From Cellulomonas wangleii (GTDB lineage Bacteria > Actinomycetota > Actinomycetes > Actinomycetales > Cellulomonadaceae), in assembly GCF_018388445.1 (NCBI RefSeq), contig NZ_CP074405.1, positions 3,410,001 to 3,474,000 of the forward strand: a stretch of DNA of 64,000 nt, in the 5' to 3' direction. The position numbers and the translations under genes are program-made. The number at the start of each line of letters is the position of its first letter. The first letter of the stretch is position 1. The notes beneath the pieces were generated by a model. It made no database searches, was not told where the DNA came from, and was given only the letters and a program-made list of their open reading frames with translations. Positions 1-9,685 of this stretch are shown one piece after another.

Positions 1-1346
1 TCGGCGCGACGCTCACCGGCACGGTCACGTCGGCCGTCGACGGCGCGGGGGTCGGACGGCTGACGGTCGACGCCCTGCGGCGCACCCGGGACGGCCTGAG
101 CGTGGTCTCGTCGGCCGCGACGCAGTCGGACGGCACGTACACGATGTCCGGGCTCTTCCCCGGGCCGTACCTGGTACGCGTGCAGTCCCCGGGGTACACG
201 ACCCTCTGGTACCCGGCGGCGCCGACCGACGGGGCGGCCCGGGAGGTCCGCGCCCCCGCGCAGCAGGCCACCGAGGGCGTCGACCTGCGCGTCACGGGCG
301 ACGCGGCGTCGCTGACGGGCACGGTCGACGTGGGGCAGACGACGCGTGAGGTCGTCGTCGACGTCACCGCGACCGCTGCGTGGGACGGCGCCGACCCGGC
401 GCTCACGTGGACGACCGCCACGCAGGGCGGCACCTACCTGTTCGAGGGGCTGCCCGCGCCCGGCACGTACACGCTGACGTTCACGGCCGAGGGGTACGCG
501 CCGACCACCACCACCGAGCGGGTGCTCGGCGGGCAGCAGCGCATCGCGACGGCCGTGACCCTCGGCGCCGGCACCGGGCAGGTCGCGGGGGTCGTCACCG
601 ACGGCGTCCGTCCGCTCGGCGGCGTGACGGTGACGACCACGGTCGACGGCGAGGAGGTGCAGGTCGGCACGCCGACGGTCGGTGAGGTCGGCCGGTTCGT
701 GCTGCCCGCGCTGCCGACGCCGGCGACGTACGTGCTGACGTTCACGCGCACCGGCTACGGCACGCAGACGCTCGTCGTCGACCTCGCCGCCGGCGAGCAG
801 CGCGACGACGTGCGGGTCGCGCTGCCCGCGGGCGCCGGCACGGTCACGGGCCGGGTCGTCGACCCCGCCGGGACCGGGCTCGGTGGTGTGCAGGTCACCG
901 CGGGCGGCGCGGGCGGCACCACCACGACGCTCACCGCGGGCGACGTCGGCGCGTTCACCCTGGCCGGTGTCGGCGCGGGCGAGCTGACGCTGACGTTCAC
1001 GCGGGACGGGTACACGTCGACCACGGTCGCGGTGGACCCCCCGTCCGGGTCCGCCGGGACCGTCACCCTGCGGCCCGCGGCCGGCACCGTGAGCGGGCGC
1101 GTGCTGCGCGGGGGCGCCGGCACCGCGGGGCTGACCGTGCGGGCCACGGACGGGGCCGAGGTCCGCACCACGACGTCGGCGCAGAGCGGGACGCTCGGTG
1201 CGGGCACGTACGCCCTCGACGGCCTGCACGCCGGCCGGTGGACCGTCTCCGTGCTGGACGCGGACGGCCGCGTGCTGGTGACCACGCTGGTCACCGTGAC
1301 CGGTGGCGCGTCGGTGCGCACCGACCTGACGGTGGCGGGCGCCTGA
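1..1346 (+). CDS. Carboxypeptidase-regulatory-like repeat protein, 5' truncated by window edge
   Basis: The frame is open from base 3, so the true start lies left of the window. What remains is about 448 residues of tandem beta-sandwich repeats of roughly 80-90 residues. They carry the family's recurring pattern: a G-x-Y-x-[FL]-x-G-L turn, then a PGTYTLTFT-like strand, then a G-Y segment. A WYPAA motif occurs early, as in the next gene. Such CarboxypepD_reg/CnaB-like Ig domains normally build extracellular stalks. No catalytic motif is visible. The stop overlaps the next ATG (TGATG), so the two are translationally coupled. By analogy with the two genes downstream, the missing N-terminus may hold Ig-like domains and a membrane segment. 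Function is unknown; nearness to the injection-system operon is suggestive only. Confidence 0.8.
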   Translation, partial: GATLTGTVTSAVDGAGVGRLTVDALRRTRDGLSVVSSAATQSDGTYTMSGLFPGPYLVRVQSPGYTTLWYPAAPTDGAAREVRAPAQQATEGVDLRVTGDAASLTGTVDVGQTTREVVVDVTATAAWDGADPALTWTTATQGGTYLFEGLPAPGTYTLTFTAEGYAPTTTTERVLGGQQRIATAVTLGAGTGQVAGVVTDGVRPLGGVTVTTTVDGEEVQVGTPTVGEVGRFVLPALPTPATYVLTFTRTGYGTQTLVVDLAAGEQRDDVRVALPAGAGTVTGRVVDPAGTGLGGVQVTAGGAGGTTTTLTAGDVGAFTLAGVGAGELTLTFTRDGYTSTTVAVDPPSGSAGTVTLRPAAGTVSGRVLRGGAGTAGLTVRATDGAEVRTTTSAQSGTLGAGTYALDGLHAGRWTVSVLDADGRVLVTTLVTVTGGASVRTDLTVAGA

Positions 1347-3850
1347 TGCACGTCGACGTCACCCCCCGCCACCTGCCCGCCGGAGCCGGCGTCACCGGTG
1401 AGGTCGTCGTCACGCTGACGAACACGCGCGACGTCATCACCGGGTTCGCCGTGCGCGTCCTCGGCGTCGACCCCGCGTGGGTGCACGTCGGGGACCCGGA
1501 GCCCCGGCTGTTCCCCGGTGCGACCGTGGGCGTGCGGATCGCCCTCACGCTCCCGCCCGACGCCCCCGCGGGCCGCGGGACCGCGACCGTCGAGGTCGTC
1601 GACCTGGCGGACCCGGCGGCCGTGAGCCTGCACGAGGTCGTGCTGGAGGTGCCCGCGGTGCGCCGCACGCGCGTCGTGCTGGACCCGCCGACCGTCACCG
1701 CGGGCCGGCAGGCCGTGTTCACGGCCGTCGTGCACAACGAGGGCAACACCGAGCACGTCGGCGGGCTCGCGGCGGTCGACCCCGAGGCGCGGGCCGTCTT
1801 CGCGTTCGACCCGCCCCAGGTCGTCGTCCCCCCGCGCGCGTCGACGTCCGTGACGCTGACCGCGCGCGCCCGCCGCCCGTGGGTCGGGGACCCCCTGCTG
1901 CGGCCCTTCGAGCTGCGGACCACCGGCCCGCACGCACCCGCCCTCGACGCGCCCCCGGCCGCGACCGGCGTGTTCGTGCAGCGCCCGCGGTTCACCCGCG
2001 GTGCGCTGGCCCTGGTGGGCCTGCTCGCCGCCGTCACGGTGTTCGCGACCGTCATCGCGCTGGCGCTCGGCACGGTCGTGCAGCGCTCGGCCGCGGACCG
2101 GGACCTGGCGCTGCAGGTCGCGCAGGCGCGGGACGCCGCGGCGACGAGCGGGACCGCGCGCGTCGCGGGCACCGTGGTGGAGCTGACGACGGGCGCGACG
2201 CTCGGCGGCGTCAGCGTCGAGGTCGTCGACCCGGACGACACGACCGCCGCCGTCGCCACGGTCGCCACCGCACCCGACGGGACGTTCACGGTCGGGCGGC
2301 TCGCCGGCGGGTCGTACCTGCTGCGGGTGCGCGGGGCCGGGTTCGCCGAGGTCTGGTACCCCGCGGCGTCGTCACCGGACGACGCCACCGCCGTCGACGT
2401 CGAGGACGGCGCCGCGACCGAGGGGCTCGTGGTCGTGGTCGGCGGCGTGCCCGCGACCCTGACCGGCGTCGTCACGGGCGACGACGTGGGCGGTGCGACC
2501 GTCCAGGTGCAGATGCCCCTGGACACCGCGCCGCTGCTGGGCACGGACGTCGCGCGCGAGGGCGGCGCACCGGTGGCGGGCGACGGCGTCGTCGTGCGGA
2601 CCGTGCCCGTGGGCGAGGACGGCACGTTCGACGTCGCCGACGTCCCGTCGCCGGCGGTGTACGACCTCGTGGTCGCGAAGCCGGGGTTCGCGACGCACGT
2701 GCAGCGCGTCGACGTGGCCGCCGGGGAGTCCCGCAGCGGCCTGGAGCTGGCGCTGCTGCTCGGTGACGGCACGATCAGCGGCACGGTCGGCGGCGGCGGC
2801 GGCCCGCTGGGCGGCGCCACCGTGGTCGCGTCGTCCGCTGCGGTGCGCGTCGAGACGGTGTCGCTCACGCAGGACGCCGTCGGCTCGTTCGTGCTGCGCG
2901 GCCTGCCGACCCCCGGCACCTACACGGTCGTCGTCAGCGCCGACGGTCGCGCCCCCTCGACGCTGACCCTGACGCTCGGCGAGGGCCAGCAGCTCACGGG
3001 CGTCGCCGTGGTGCTCGGGGACGCCGAGGGCGCCCTCGGCGGGACGGTGGGCGTGCCGCTCGGCGACCCCGGCGGGGTCGAGGTCACCGTGACCGACGGT
3101 GCGAGCACGTGGCGCACCGCCGCACGGTCGGGGTCGGGCACGTGGCGGATGACCGGGGTCCCCGTGCCCGGCACGTACACCGTGACGTTCGCGCGCGCGG
3201 ACCTGCAGTCGCAGGTGCTGTCGGTGAGTGTCGACGGGTTCGGGCGCGTCACGTCGGGGGCCGCGTCCGCGCAGGGGCTCGACGTCACGATGCGCTCCGC
3301 GACGGGCACGCTGTCCGGCACCGTGCAGCAGCAGGACGCCGCCGGTGCCGCGGCACCGGCCGGCAACGTGACGGTGCAGGTGGCGTCCGGGACCGTCACC
3401 CGCACGGTCACGACCGCCTCGACACCCGCCGGGACCGTGGGCCGGTACGCGGTCGACGCCCTGCCGCCCGGGACGTACACCGTGACGTTCACGCGTGCCG
3501 GGACACGCAGCGTGTCGCAGATCGTCGTGGTGCAGGCCGGGCAGGACGCGACGCTCAGCCCGGTGCTCGTGCGACCCGCGGGCGTGCGGGGCTCGGTCAC
3601 GCGCGCGGGTGCCGCGGCCGCCGGTGCGACCGTGCGCCTGTTCCGCGCCGCGGACTACGGCCTGGCGGGTGCGCAGCCCGTCGCGTCGACCACCACCGAC
3701 GCCGCCGGTGCGTACGCCCTCGACGACGTCGACGCACCGCAGAACTACCTCGTCGAGGTCCGCGTGGTCGCGGGCGGCTCCGTGCTCGGCGTCTCGGCGC
3801 CGTTCACGCTGGGCGCCAGCGAGCAGCGGACCGTGGACGTGACCTCGTGA
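1346..3850 (+). CDS. Membrane-anchored Ig-repeat protein (CarboxypepD_reg-like), 834 aa
   Basis: Residues 1-210 look like two Ig/NEW3-like domains. Each contains the phrase 'tltnt.d...gf.v...g' followed by a hydrophobic alternation. A single membrane helix lies at about 219-243, then a short Ala/Gln-rich segment, then six or seven CarboxypepD_reg-like repeats to the C-terminus with recurring PGTYTVTF strands. There is no signal peptide. With Arg/Pro residues just before the helix, the likely topology is N-terminus inside and repeats outside. The ATG overlaps the previous stop, so this is the second gene of a three-gene unit. Its architecture is matched by the next gene. A role as an envelope stalk or anchor is inferred; nothing enzymatic is seen. 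Confidence 0.85.
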   Translation: MHVDVTPRHLPAGAGVTGEVVVTLTNTRDVITGFAVRVLGVDPAWVHVGDPEPRLFPGATVGVRIALTLPPDAPAGRGTATVEVVDLADPAAVSLHEVVLEVPAVRRTRVVLDPPTVTAGRQAVFTAVVHNEGNTEHVGGLAAVDPEARAVFAFDPPQVVVPPRASTSVTLTARARRPWVGDPLLRPFELRTTGPHAPALDAPPAATGVFVQRPRFTRGALALVGLLAAVTVFATVIALALGTVVQRSAADRDLALQVAQARDAAATSGTARVAGTVVELTTGATLGGVSVEVVDPDDTTAAVATVATAPDGTFTVGRLAGGSYLLRVRGAGFAEVWYPAASSPDDATAVDVEDGAATEGLVVVVGGVPATLTGVVTGDDVGGATVQVQMPLDTAPLLGTDVAREGGAPVAGDGVVVRTVPVGEDGTFDVADVPSPAVYDLVVAKPGFATHVQRVDVAAGESRSGLELALLLGDGTISGTVGGGGGPLGGATVVASSAAVRVETVSLTQDAVGSFVLRGLPTPGTYTVVVSADGRAPSTLTLTLGEGQQLTGVAVVLGDAEGALGGTVGVPLGDPGGVEVTVTDGASTWRTAARSGSGTWRMTGVPVPGTYTVTFARADLQSQVLSVSVDGFGRVTSGAASAQGLDVTMRSATGTLSGTVQQQDAAGAAAPAGNVTVQVASGTVTRTVTTASTPAGTVGRYAVDALPPGTYTVTFTRAGTRSVSQIVVVQAGQDATLSPVLVRPAGVRGSVTRAGAAAAGATVRLFRAADYGLAGAQPVASTTTDAAGAYALDDVDAPQNYLVEVRVVAGGSVLGVSAPFTLGASEQRTVDVTS

Positions 3851-3887
3851 GCGCGCGTGCCGCGGCACGCCGGATCGGAGCACCGCA

Positions 3888-6800
3888 GTGAGCGACGCCT
3901 CCCGGCGCAGCAGCGCCACCGCCCCGACGGTGACGGTCGGCAGCGACGCCCACGGGTCCCCGGGCCGCGACGTGGACGTCACCGTCCGCGTCCGCAACGT
4001 CGCCGCCGGGCCGCTGGACGTGCGGGTCCACGCGATCGGCCTCGAGCCGGCGTGGGCCGCGCAGGCCGTGACGGTGCCCGCCCTGGCACCGGGCGCGACC
4101 GCGGGCACGACGCTGCGCGTGACGCCGCCGGCGGGCGCCGCCCCCGGCGACTACCCGTTCCTCGTGGTGGTCGAGAGCGCCGCTGGGCGCACCGTCACCG
4201 ACGCCGTGCTCACGCTCGCCGTGGCCGGCGGGCTGGTCGCCGGTGTGGAGCCCACGGACGCGCGGGGGCGCGGCCGCCGCCGCGTCGAGGTCGTGCTCGC
4301 CAACACCGCGGCGACCCCGGCGTCCGTGCGGCTGTCGGCCACCGGCCACGGCGTCGACGTCGCCGTGCCGCACGCGGCGGTGGAGGTCCCCGCCGCGGGG
4401 ACGGTGCGCGTGCCGGCCGTGCTGCGGACCGCGCCCCGCTGGGTCGGGCACGCGCAGCGCCACACGTACACCGTCACCGTCACGGGACGCGGCGCGCCGC
4501 AGCAGGTGCCGGGCACGTTCACGTCGCGCGCGTGGCTGGGGCCGGGTGTGCTCAAGGTCGCCGCGGTCGTCGCCGTGCTCGCGCTGTGGGTCGGCGGGGC
4601 ACTGGTCGGGATCCCGCGCGTCGTGACGGCGCTCGGCGACCGGGACGGCGACACGCTCGTGGTGGACCCCGGGTCCCCGGCGGCGGACGGGTCGGGCGAC
4701 GGGTCGGGCGACGGGTCGGGCACGGCCACCGGCGGGGACGGCGGGGACGGCACCGGGGACGCGCCGGCGGCTCCGGACGCCGCCCCGGGCACCTCCACCT
4801 TGCGCGTCGCCGGGCAGGTCTCCGGGCCCGACCCCGGCGACGCGAGCGTGCAGGTGGTGCCGACGTCGGAGCTGTGGGCCTCGACCGGTCCCGCGACGAC
4901 GACGGGCACCGACGCCCCGACGTCCGTCGCCGCCGTGGGACGGGCGGCCCTCGGGGCTGCCGTCACCGCCGCGCTGGCCCCCGCCGCGGGTCCGGTCGCC
5001 GCCGCCGTGGGCCGGGTGCTCGCCGGCACCGCCGACGCGGCGCCCGGCAGGCTGCTGGGCACCGCGCTGGCCGTCGAGGGCACCACCGGCACCGCGCAGC
5101 GGCTGCGCACCACGACGGACGCGGCGGGCACGTGGGCGGTCGCCGGGCTGTCCCCCACGACGCGCTACCTCGTGACGGTCGCCAAGCCCGGCTACCGCAC
5201 CCAGCGGTACGTGCTCACGGGTGCCGAGCTGTCCGCGACGCCGCTGCGCACCGAGCTGCGCGCCGGCGACGGCGCGCTGCGTGGCCTCGTCACCGGCCCC
5301 GAGGGGCCCGTCGGCGGCGTCGAGCTCACGCTCACCGACGGCACGACGACGGTGACCACGCGCACCGTCACCGAGGGACGCGTGGGCACCTGGTCCGTCG
5401 AGGGCCTGAGCACACCGAGCACGTACCTCGTCACGGCGTCGTCCGACCGCTGGGGCAGCACGTCGCGGCTCGTGGCGCTGGGCGCGGCGGGTGAGCGCGA
5501 CGTCGACCTGGCGGTGGAGCCGGGGGTCGCGGCGGTCACCGGCGTCGCGGTCGGCACCGCGGCCCTGGGCGGCGTCGGCGGCATCGGCGGCCTGACGGTC
5601 ACCGCGACCGACGGCACCGTCACGCGGACCGCCACGACCCTCACCGGCGACGACGCCGGCCGGTTCGTCCTGGCGGACCTGCCGGTGCCCGGCACGTACA
5701 CGGTGACGGTCGGCGGCCCGGGGTACGCGACGGTGACGCGCGAGCTGGACCTCACCGCGGCAGGCGTCGCGGGGTGGGAGGTCGCCATGACGGCCGTCGG
5801 CGGGTCCGTCTCGGGCACGGTCCGAGACGCCGACGACGCCGGGGTCACCGCGGCCGGGCTCACCCTGAGCGACGGCACCACCACGTACAAGTCGATGTCG
5901 TCCTCGGACGGCCGGGGGTCCTACCGGTTCGTCGGCGTCACCGCCGGGACGTACGTGCTGTCTGCCGAGGCGTTCGGGTACGTCACCGGGCACGCCCAGG
6001 TCGAGGTCGCCGCCGGTGCGGCGGCGTCCTCGGACCTCGTGCTGACGTCCGTGCCCGGTGACGGGCTCGTCGCGACCGCGGGCGTCACGGGCCGCGTCAC
6101 CGACGCCTCCACCGGCGGGCGCGTGCAGTGCCCGGCCACCACCGAGCCCTGCCTGGTGACGGTCACCACGACCGCCGCCGGCCTGGACGGCACGACGCGC
6201 ACCGTCACCGCGACCGCCGCCCCGGACGACGCGTACGTCCTGCCCGCCGACGGCGACGGCGGCCTGCTGCCCGGCCGGTACACGCTCACCGTGTCGGTGC
6301 CCGGGTACGAGACCGGCACCGTCGCCGTCACCGTGCCGATGGGCGTCGTCGTGGAGGCCGCGACGGTCGCCCTGACGCCGTCGCCGTCCCTGGTCGGCTC
6401 GGTGCTGCCACGCGTCGGCGCCCTGCCCACCGACGTGTGCGTCGTCGCGCGCCCCGCCGGGTCCGCCACCACGTGCGCCCCCGCGACCGCGACCTGCACG
6501 GGCGCCGACGCACGCTGCGCCCGGCTCACGCAGGGCATGTACGAGCTGCGGCGCCTGCCCGCCGGGACGTGGGAGGTCGTCGTCGTGGGGCTGCCGGGTG
6601 ACGACTGGGTGACGCCCGACCCCGTCGAGGTCGTCCTGCTGCCCGGGGAGACGCGGCGGTACGACGCGACCATCGAACGCCTCGGCATCATCCGGGTCAC
6701 GACGCTGCGCGCCGACGCGACCGGCGCGATCGACGTGGCCCGCGACGCCTCCGTGCGGGCCGAGCAGGTGGGCGGCCCGACGGTCCGGACGGCCGTCAGC

Positions 6801-9611
6801 GACACGCACGGCGTCGCCGAGCTGCGCGGGCTCACCCCCGGCACGTACCGGATCGTCACCTCCGCACCCGACGACCCGGGCGTCGAGGTCGCGGTCGATC
6901 GCGACATCTCCCTGAACCAGCAGCTCGACGCGACCGTCGTGCTCGCGTCACCCGTCGGGGACCAGGTCGTGCAGGTCGTCGTCCAGTCCGCGGACGACGC
7001 CTACCAGGCGCTGCCCGGTGCCCGCGTCACCGTCACGGGCGTCGTGGGGTACTCGGGGACCACGCAGGTGCGCCGCAGCCAGACGTTCACCACCGACGCG
7101 TCGGGCGAGGTGCTCGTCTGCACGGCCGCGACCGCCGCCTGCGCCGGTCTGCCGGTGCTGGCGCTGGTGTCCGGGCAGGTCGACATCGCGGTCCAGGCCG
7201 ACGGGTTCGACGCGCAACGCCTCGGCGCGGTCGAGCTGGGCGCGGTGGACCGGGTGGTCCTGACCCCGTCGTACCAGCTGCTCGACGCGTCGGTCCTGCT
7301 GGTCCCCGCCGTCGCCGCCGTGCCGGACCTGGCCCTCGAGCTGGTGTCCGCGCCGCCCGGCACGGGCACCGTGCGTCTCACGCCGGCGGCCACCGGCACG
7401 GCCACGACCCACGGCGAGGTGCCCGACGCGCGACCCGCGACGCGCGTGGCCCTGACGTTCGTCGACACCGCGATCGGCGTCGAGAACCGCATCCGCCCCG
7501 GCACGTACCGCTTCGCGCTGCGCGCCCCGGGGTGGAGCACGCCCACCGCGACCACCGAGGTCGTCGTCGACGTGCCCTACCGCACCACGGGCACGGCGGG
7601 CACGACGCGCTCGCAGACCGTGCTGCTGCGCGACGGCGGTGTGCGCGTCACCCTCGCCCCCGACGGGGCCGCGCCGCTGGCCGCCGCCCGCGTCACGCTG
7701 TCCGCCGGCGGGGCCGTGGTCGCGCAGCGGGACGTCACGGGCACGCCCGTGGTCGACCTGGGCGCCCTGCCCGTGGGGGCGTACGACCTGCAGGTCGTGG
7801 CCGCCGGGTTCCGCACGCCCGCACCCGTGGGCGTCGAGGTCGGTGCGGGGTCCGTCGCGACGCCGTCCGTGCCGCTCGCTGGCCTGGGCCGCATCCACGG
7901 CACGGTGTCCACCCGCCTGGGTGCGGGCTGGACGGTCGCGCTGCCGGGGGCCGAGGTGCGCGCGGTGGGCCCCGCGGACGGCACCGGGTCCGGCGACGTC
8001 ACGTTCACGGCACGGTCCGACGGTTCGGGCGCGTTCACGCTGGTGGGCGACCTGGACCGCGAGGGCCTGTGGGACGGCGACTGGGACGTCACCGCCTCGG
8101 CGGACGCCCACACCGCTGCCACGGTCCGGGCCGTCGTCGCACCGGGCGCGACGACCTCGCACGTGGAGCTCGACCCGCTCGGCTCGACCCTCACCGTGCG
8201 CGTCACCGACGCCGCGGGTGCCGCCGTGACGTCGGGTCTGAGCGTGCGCCTGGCGTACTCCGACCACGCCGTGACGATCGCACCGCCCACGGTGGAGGAC
8301 GACGAGTTCGTGTTCAGCGGCCTGCTGCCGCTCACGTACACGCTGTGGGTGGTGCCCTCGACCAGCGAGTACACGACCGTCAGCACGCGCGTGACCGTCG
8401 GCCCGGGGCAGCCGGGGCGCGTCGAGGTGCCGCTGGCGACCCCCACGGGTGCGGTGCAGGGCCAGGTCACGCAGGAGGCCGCCGACGGGTCGTCCGGCGC
8501 GCTGCCGGGCGTCACCGTGACGGCGACGCCGCAGGGCAGCACCGACGGGGTCTCCGTCACGACCGACGCCGACGGGCGCTACCTGCTCAGCGGGCTGGGC
8601 GGCGGCACGTACGCGCTGACGTTCACCGCGTCCGGGACCACCCTCACGCGCGGTGTGCAGGTCGTGCCCGGGCAGGGCACCGTGCTGGACGTGACGTTCC
8701 CGCTGACACGGCACGCGGTGACGGTGCAGCTCACGTCGAGCATCGGGGCGGACCTGACCGGTGGCCTCGTGACGCTGACGTCGGGCACCGGGACGGTGCT
8801 CGGGCCGCAGTCGGTCGCGCGGTCCGGCACGCGGCACGTGACGACGTTCCCGCAGGTGCCGCCCGGCACGTGGACCGTGCGCGCCGCGGGCCCCGCCGGG
8901 CACCTGGCGACGGTGCAGCAGACGGTCCAGGTGTCCGGTCCGACCACCCTGCCGCTGGAGCTGCGCGAGGTCGAGCTGCGGCTGCGCGCGACGGGCGGGG
9001 CGCCCGCGGTGGACGTCACGATCGCGCCGACCGGCGGCACCCCGGTGGACGTGCGTCTGCTCGACGGCGCGAGCGACTCCGTGCTGTACGTGCCCGGGTC
9101 CACCGGCGGACCGGCCGCCGCGCTCACCGCGACGACGAGCGCCGGGTGGCGGGTCGCGCTGTCGCAGGCGACGGTGCCCGCCGGTGCGACGCAGCTGCTG
9201 GTCACCGCGACCACCACGCCCGTGCCCGCGGTGACCACGGTGTCCGCGCGGACGTCCGGACCGGTCGAGGTCGGCGCCGACCTGACCGTGACGGTCACCG
9301 TGACCACCGCCTCCGGCACACCGGCCGGGCAGGTGCAGGTCGGCGTCGGGTCCCCGACCGTGTGGGGTGCCGCCGTCCCCCTCGCCGGCGGGACCGCCGC
9401 CGTCCGCGTTCCGACGACCGGCTGGTCGCCGGGGAGCACCACGCTGGCGGTCCGCTACGTGCCCGCGTCGACGACGACGTGGGCGCCGTCGAGCACGACC
9501 GTGGGCGTGCAGGTGCAGCCCGCGGCGGTCGTCCCGGGACCGGGCGGCGGGGGCACCCCGGGGGGCGACCAGGGGGGCGGCCAGGGCGGCACTGCCCTCG
9601 TCGACGGGTGA
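3888..9611 (+). CDS. Giant membrane-anchored Ig-repeat protein (CarboxypepD_reg-like), about 1907 aa
   Basis: GTG start 37 bases after the previous stop. The layout repeats the upstream protein on a larger scale: N-terminal Ig-like pair (about 12-215), one membrane helix (about 219-242), a low-complexity Gly/Asp/Ser linker with a small tandem repeat at about 4690-4720, then some fifteen CarboxypepD_reg/Cna-B-like repeats. The last part (from about residue 1790) resembles a bacterial Ig-like domain and ends in a Gly/Pro/Gln-rich tail with no sortase motif. The repeats would project outside the cell. Cysteine pairs occur in two central repeats (around 6130-6160 and 6440-6520), possibly disulfides. 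Family assignment is good; biological role is unknown. It faces the eCIS operon across only the map gene. Confidence 0.85.
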   Translation: MSDASRRSSATAPTVTVGSDAHGSPGRDVDVTVRVRNVAAGPLDVRVHAIGLEPAWAAQAVTVPALAPGATAGTTLRVTPPAGAAPGDYPFLVVVESAAGRTVTDAVLTLAVAGGLVAGVEPTDARGRGRRRVEVVLANTAATPASVRLSATGHGVDVAVPHAAVEVPAAGTVRVPAVLRTAPRWVGHAQRHTYTVTVTGRGAPQQVPGTFTSRAWLGPGVLKVAAVVAVLALWVGGALVGIPRVVTALGDRDGDTLVVDPGSPAADGSGDGSGDGSGTATGGDGGDGTGDAPAAPDAAPGTSTLRVAGQVSGPDPGDASVQVVPTSELWASTGPATTTGTDAPTSVAAVGRAALGAAVTAALAPAAGPVAAAVGRVLAGTADAAPGRLLGTALAVEGTTGTAQRLRTTTDAAGTWAVAGLSPTTRYLVTVAKPGYRTQRYVLTGAELSATPLRTELRAGDGALRGLVTGPEGPVGGVELTLTDGTTTVTTRTVTEGRVGTWSVEGLSTPSTYLVTASSDRWGSTSRLVALGAAGERDVDLAVEPGVAAVTGVAVGTAALGGVGGIGGLTVTATDGTVTRTATTLTGDDAGRFVLADLPVPGTYTVTVGGPGYATVTRELDLTAAGVAGWEVAMTAVGGSVSGTVRDADDAGVTAAGLTLSDGTTTYKSMSSSDGRGSYRFVGVTAGTYVLSAEAFGYVTGHAQVEVAAGAAASSDLVLTSVPGDGLVATAGVTGRVTDASTGGRVQCPATTEPCLVTVTTTAAGLDGTTRTVTATAAPDDAYVLPADGDGGLLPGRYTLTVSVPGYETGTVAVTVPMGVVVEAATVALTPSPSLVGSVLPRVGALPTDVCVVARPAGSATTCAPATATCTGADARCARLTQGMYELRRLPAGTWEVVVVGLPGDDWVTPDPVEVVLLPGETRRYDATIERLGIIRVTTLRADATGAIDVARDASVRAEQVGGPTVRTAVSDTHGVAELRGLTPGTYRIVTSAPDDPGVEVAVDRDISLNQQLDATVVLASPVGDQVVQVVVQSADDAYQALPGARVTVTGVVGYSGTTQVRRSQTFTTDASGEVLVCTAATAACAGLPVLALVSGQVDIAVQADGFDAQRLGAVELGAVDRVVLTPSYQLLDASVLLVPAVAAVPDLALELVSAPPGTGTVRLTPAATGTATTHGEVPDARPATRVALTFVDTAIGVENRIRPGTYRFALRAPGWSTPTATTEVVVDVPYRTTGTAGTTRSQTVLLRDGGVRVTLAPDGAAPLAAARVTLSAGGAVVAQRDVTGTPVVDLGALPVGAYDLQVVAAGFRTPAPVGVEVGAGSVATPSVPLAGLGRIHGTVSTRLGAGWTVALPGAEVRAVGPADGTGSGDVTFTARSDGSGAFTLVGDLDREGLWDGDWDVTASADAHTAATVRAVVAPGATTSHVELDPLGSTLTVRVTDAAGAAVTSGLSVRLAYSDHAVTIAPPTVEDDEFVFSGLLPLTYTLWVVPSTSEYTTVSTRVTVGPGQPGRVEVPLATPTGAVQGQVTQEAADGSSGALPGVTVTATPQGSTDGVSVTTDADGRYLLSGLGGGTYALTFTASGTTLTRGVQVVPGQGTVLDVTFPLTRHAVTVQLTSSIGADLTGGLVTLTSGTGTVLGPQSVARSGTRHVTTFPQVPPGTWTVRAAGPAGHLATVQQTVQVSGPTTLPLELREVELRLRATGGAPAVDVTIAPTGGTPVDVRLLDGASDSVLYVPGSTGGPAAALTATTSAGWRVALSQATVPAGATQLLVTATTTPVPAVTTVSARTSGPVEVGADLTVTVTVTTASGTPAGQVQVGVGSPTVWGAAVPLAGGTAAVRVPTTGWSPGSTTLAVRYVPASTTTWAPSSTTVGVQVQPAAVVPGPGGGGTPGGDQGGGQGGTALVDG

Positions 9612-9685
9612 GCCGCACCGTGGGAGAGGATGGGGCGCACGCGTGGCACCACGCGTCGCGCCGCACGGCCGAGAAGGACTGACAC

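Noticed and set aside
3804..6809. A 1001-codon open frame on the minus strand opposite the giant Ig-repeat genes
   Set aside because: It is antisense to genes with clear repeats, its translation is low-complexity Arg/Gly, and such frames arise automatically opposite very GC-rich genes.
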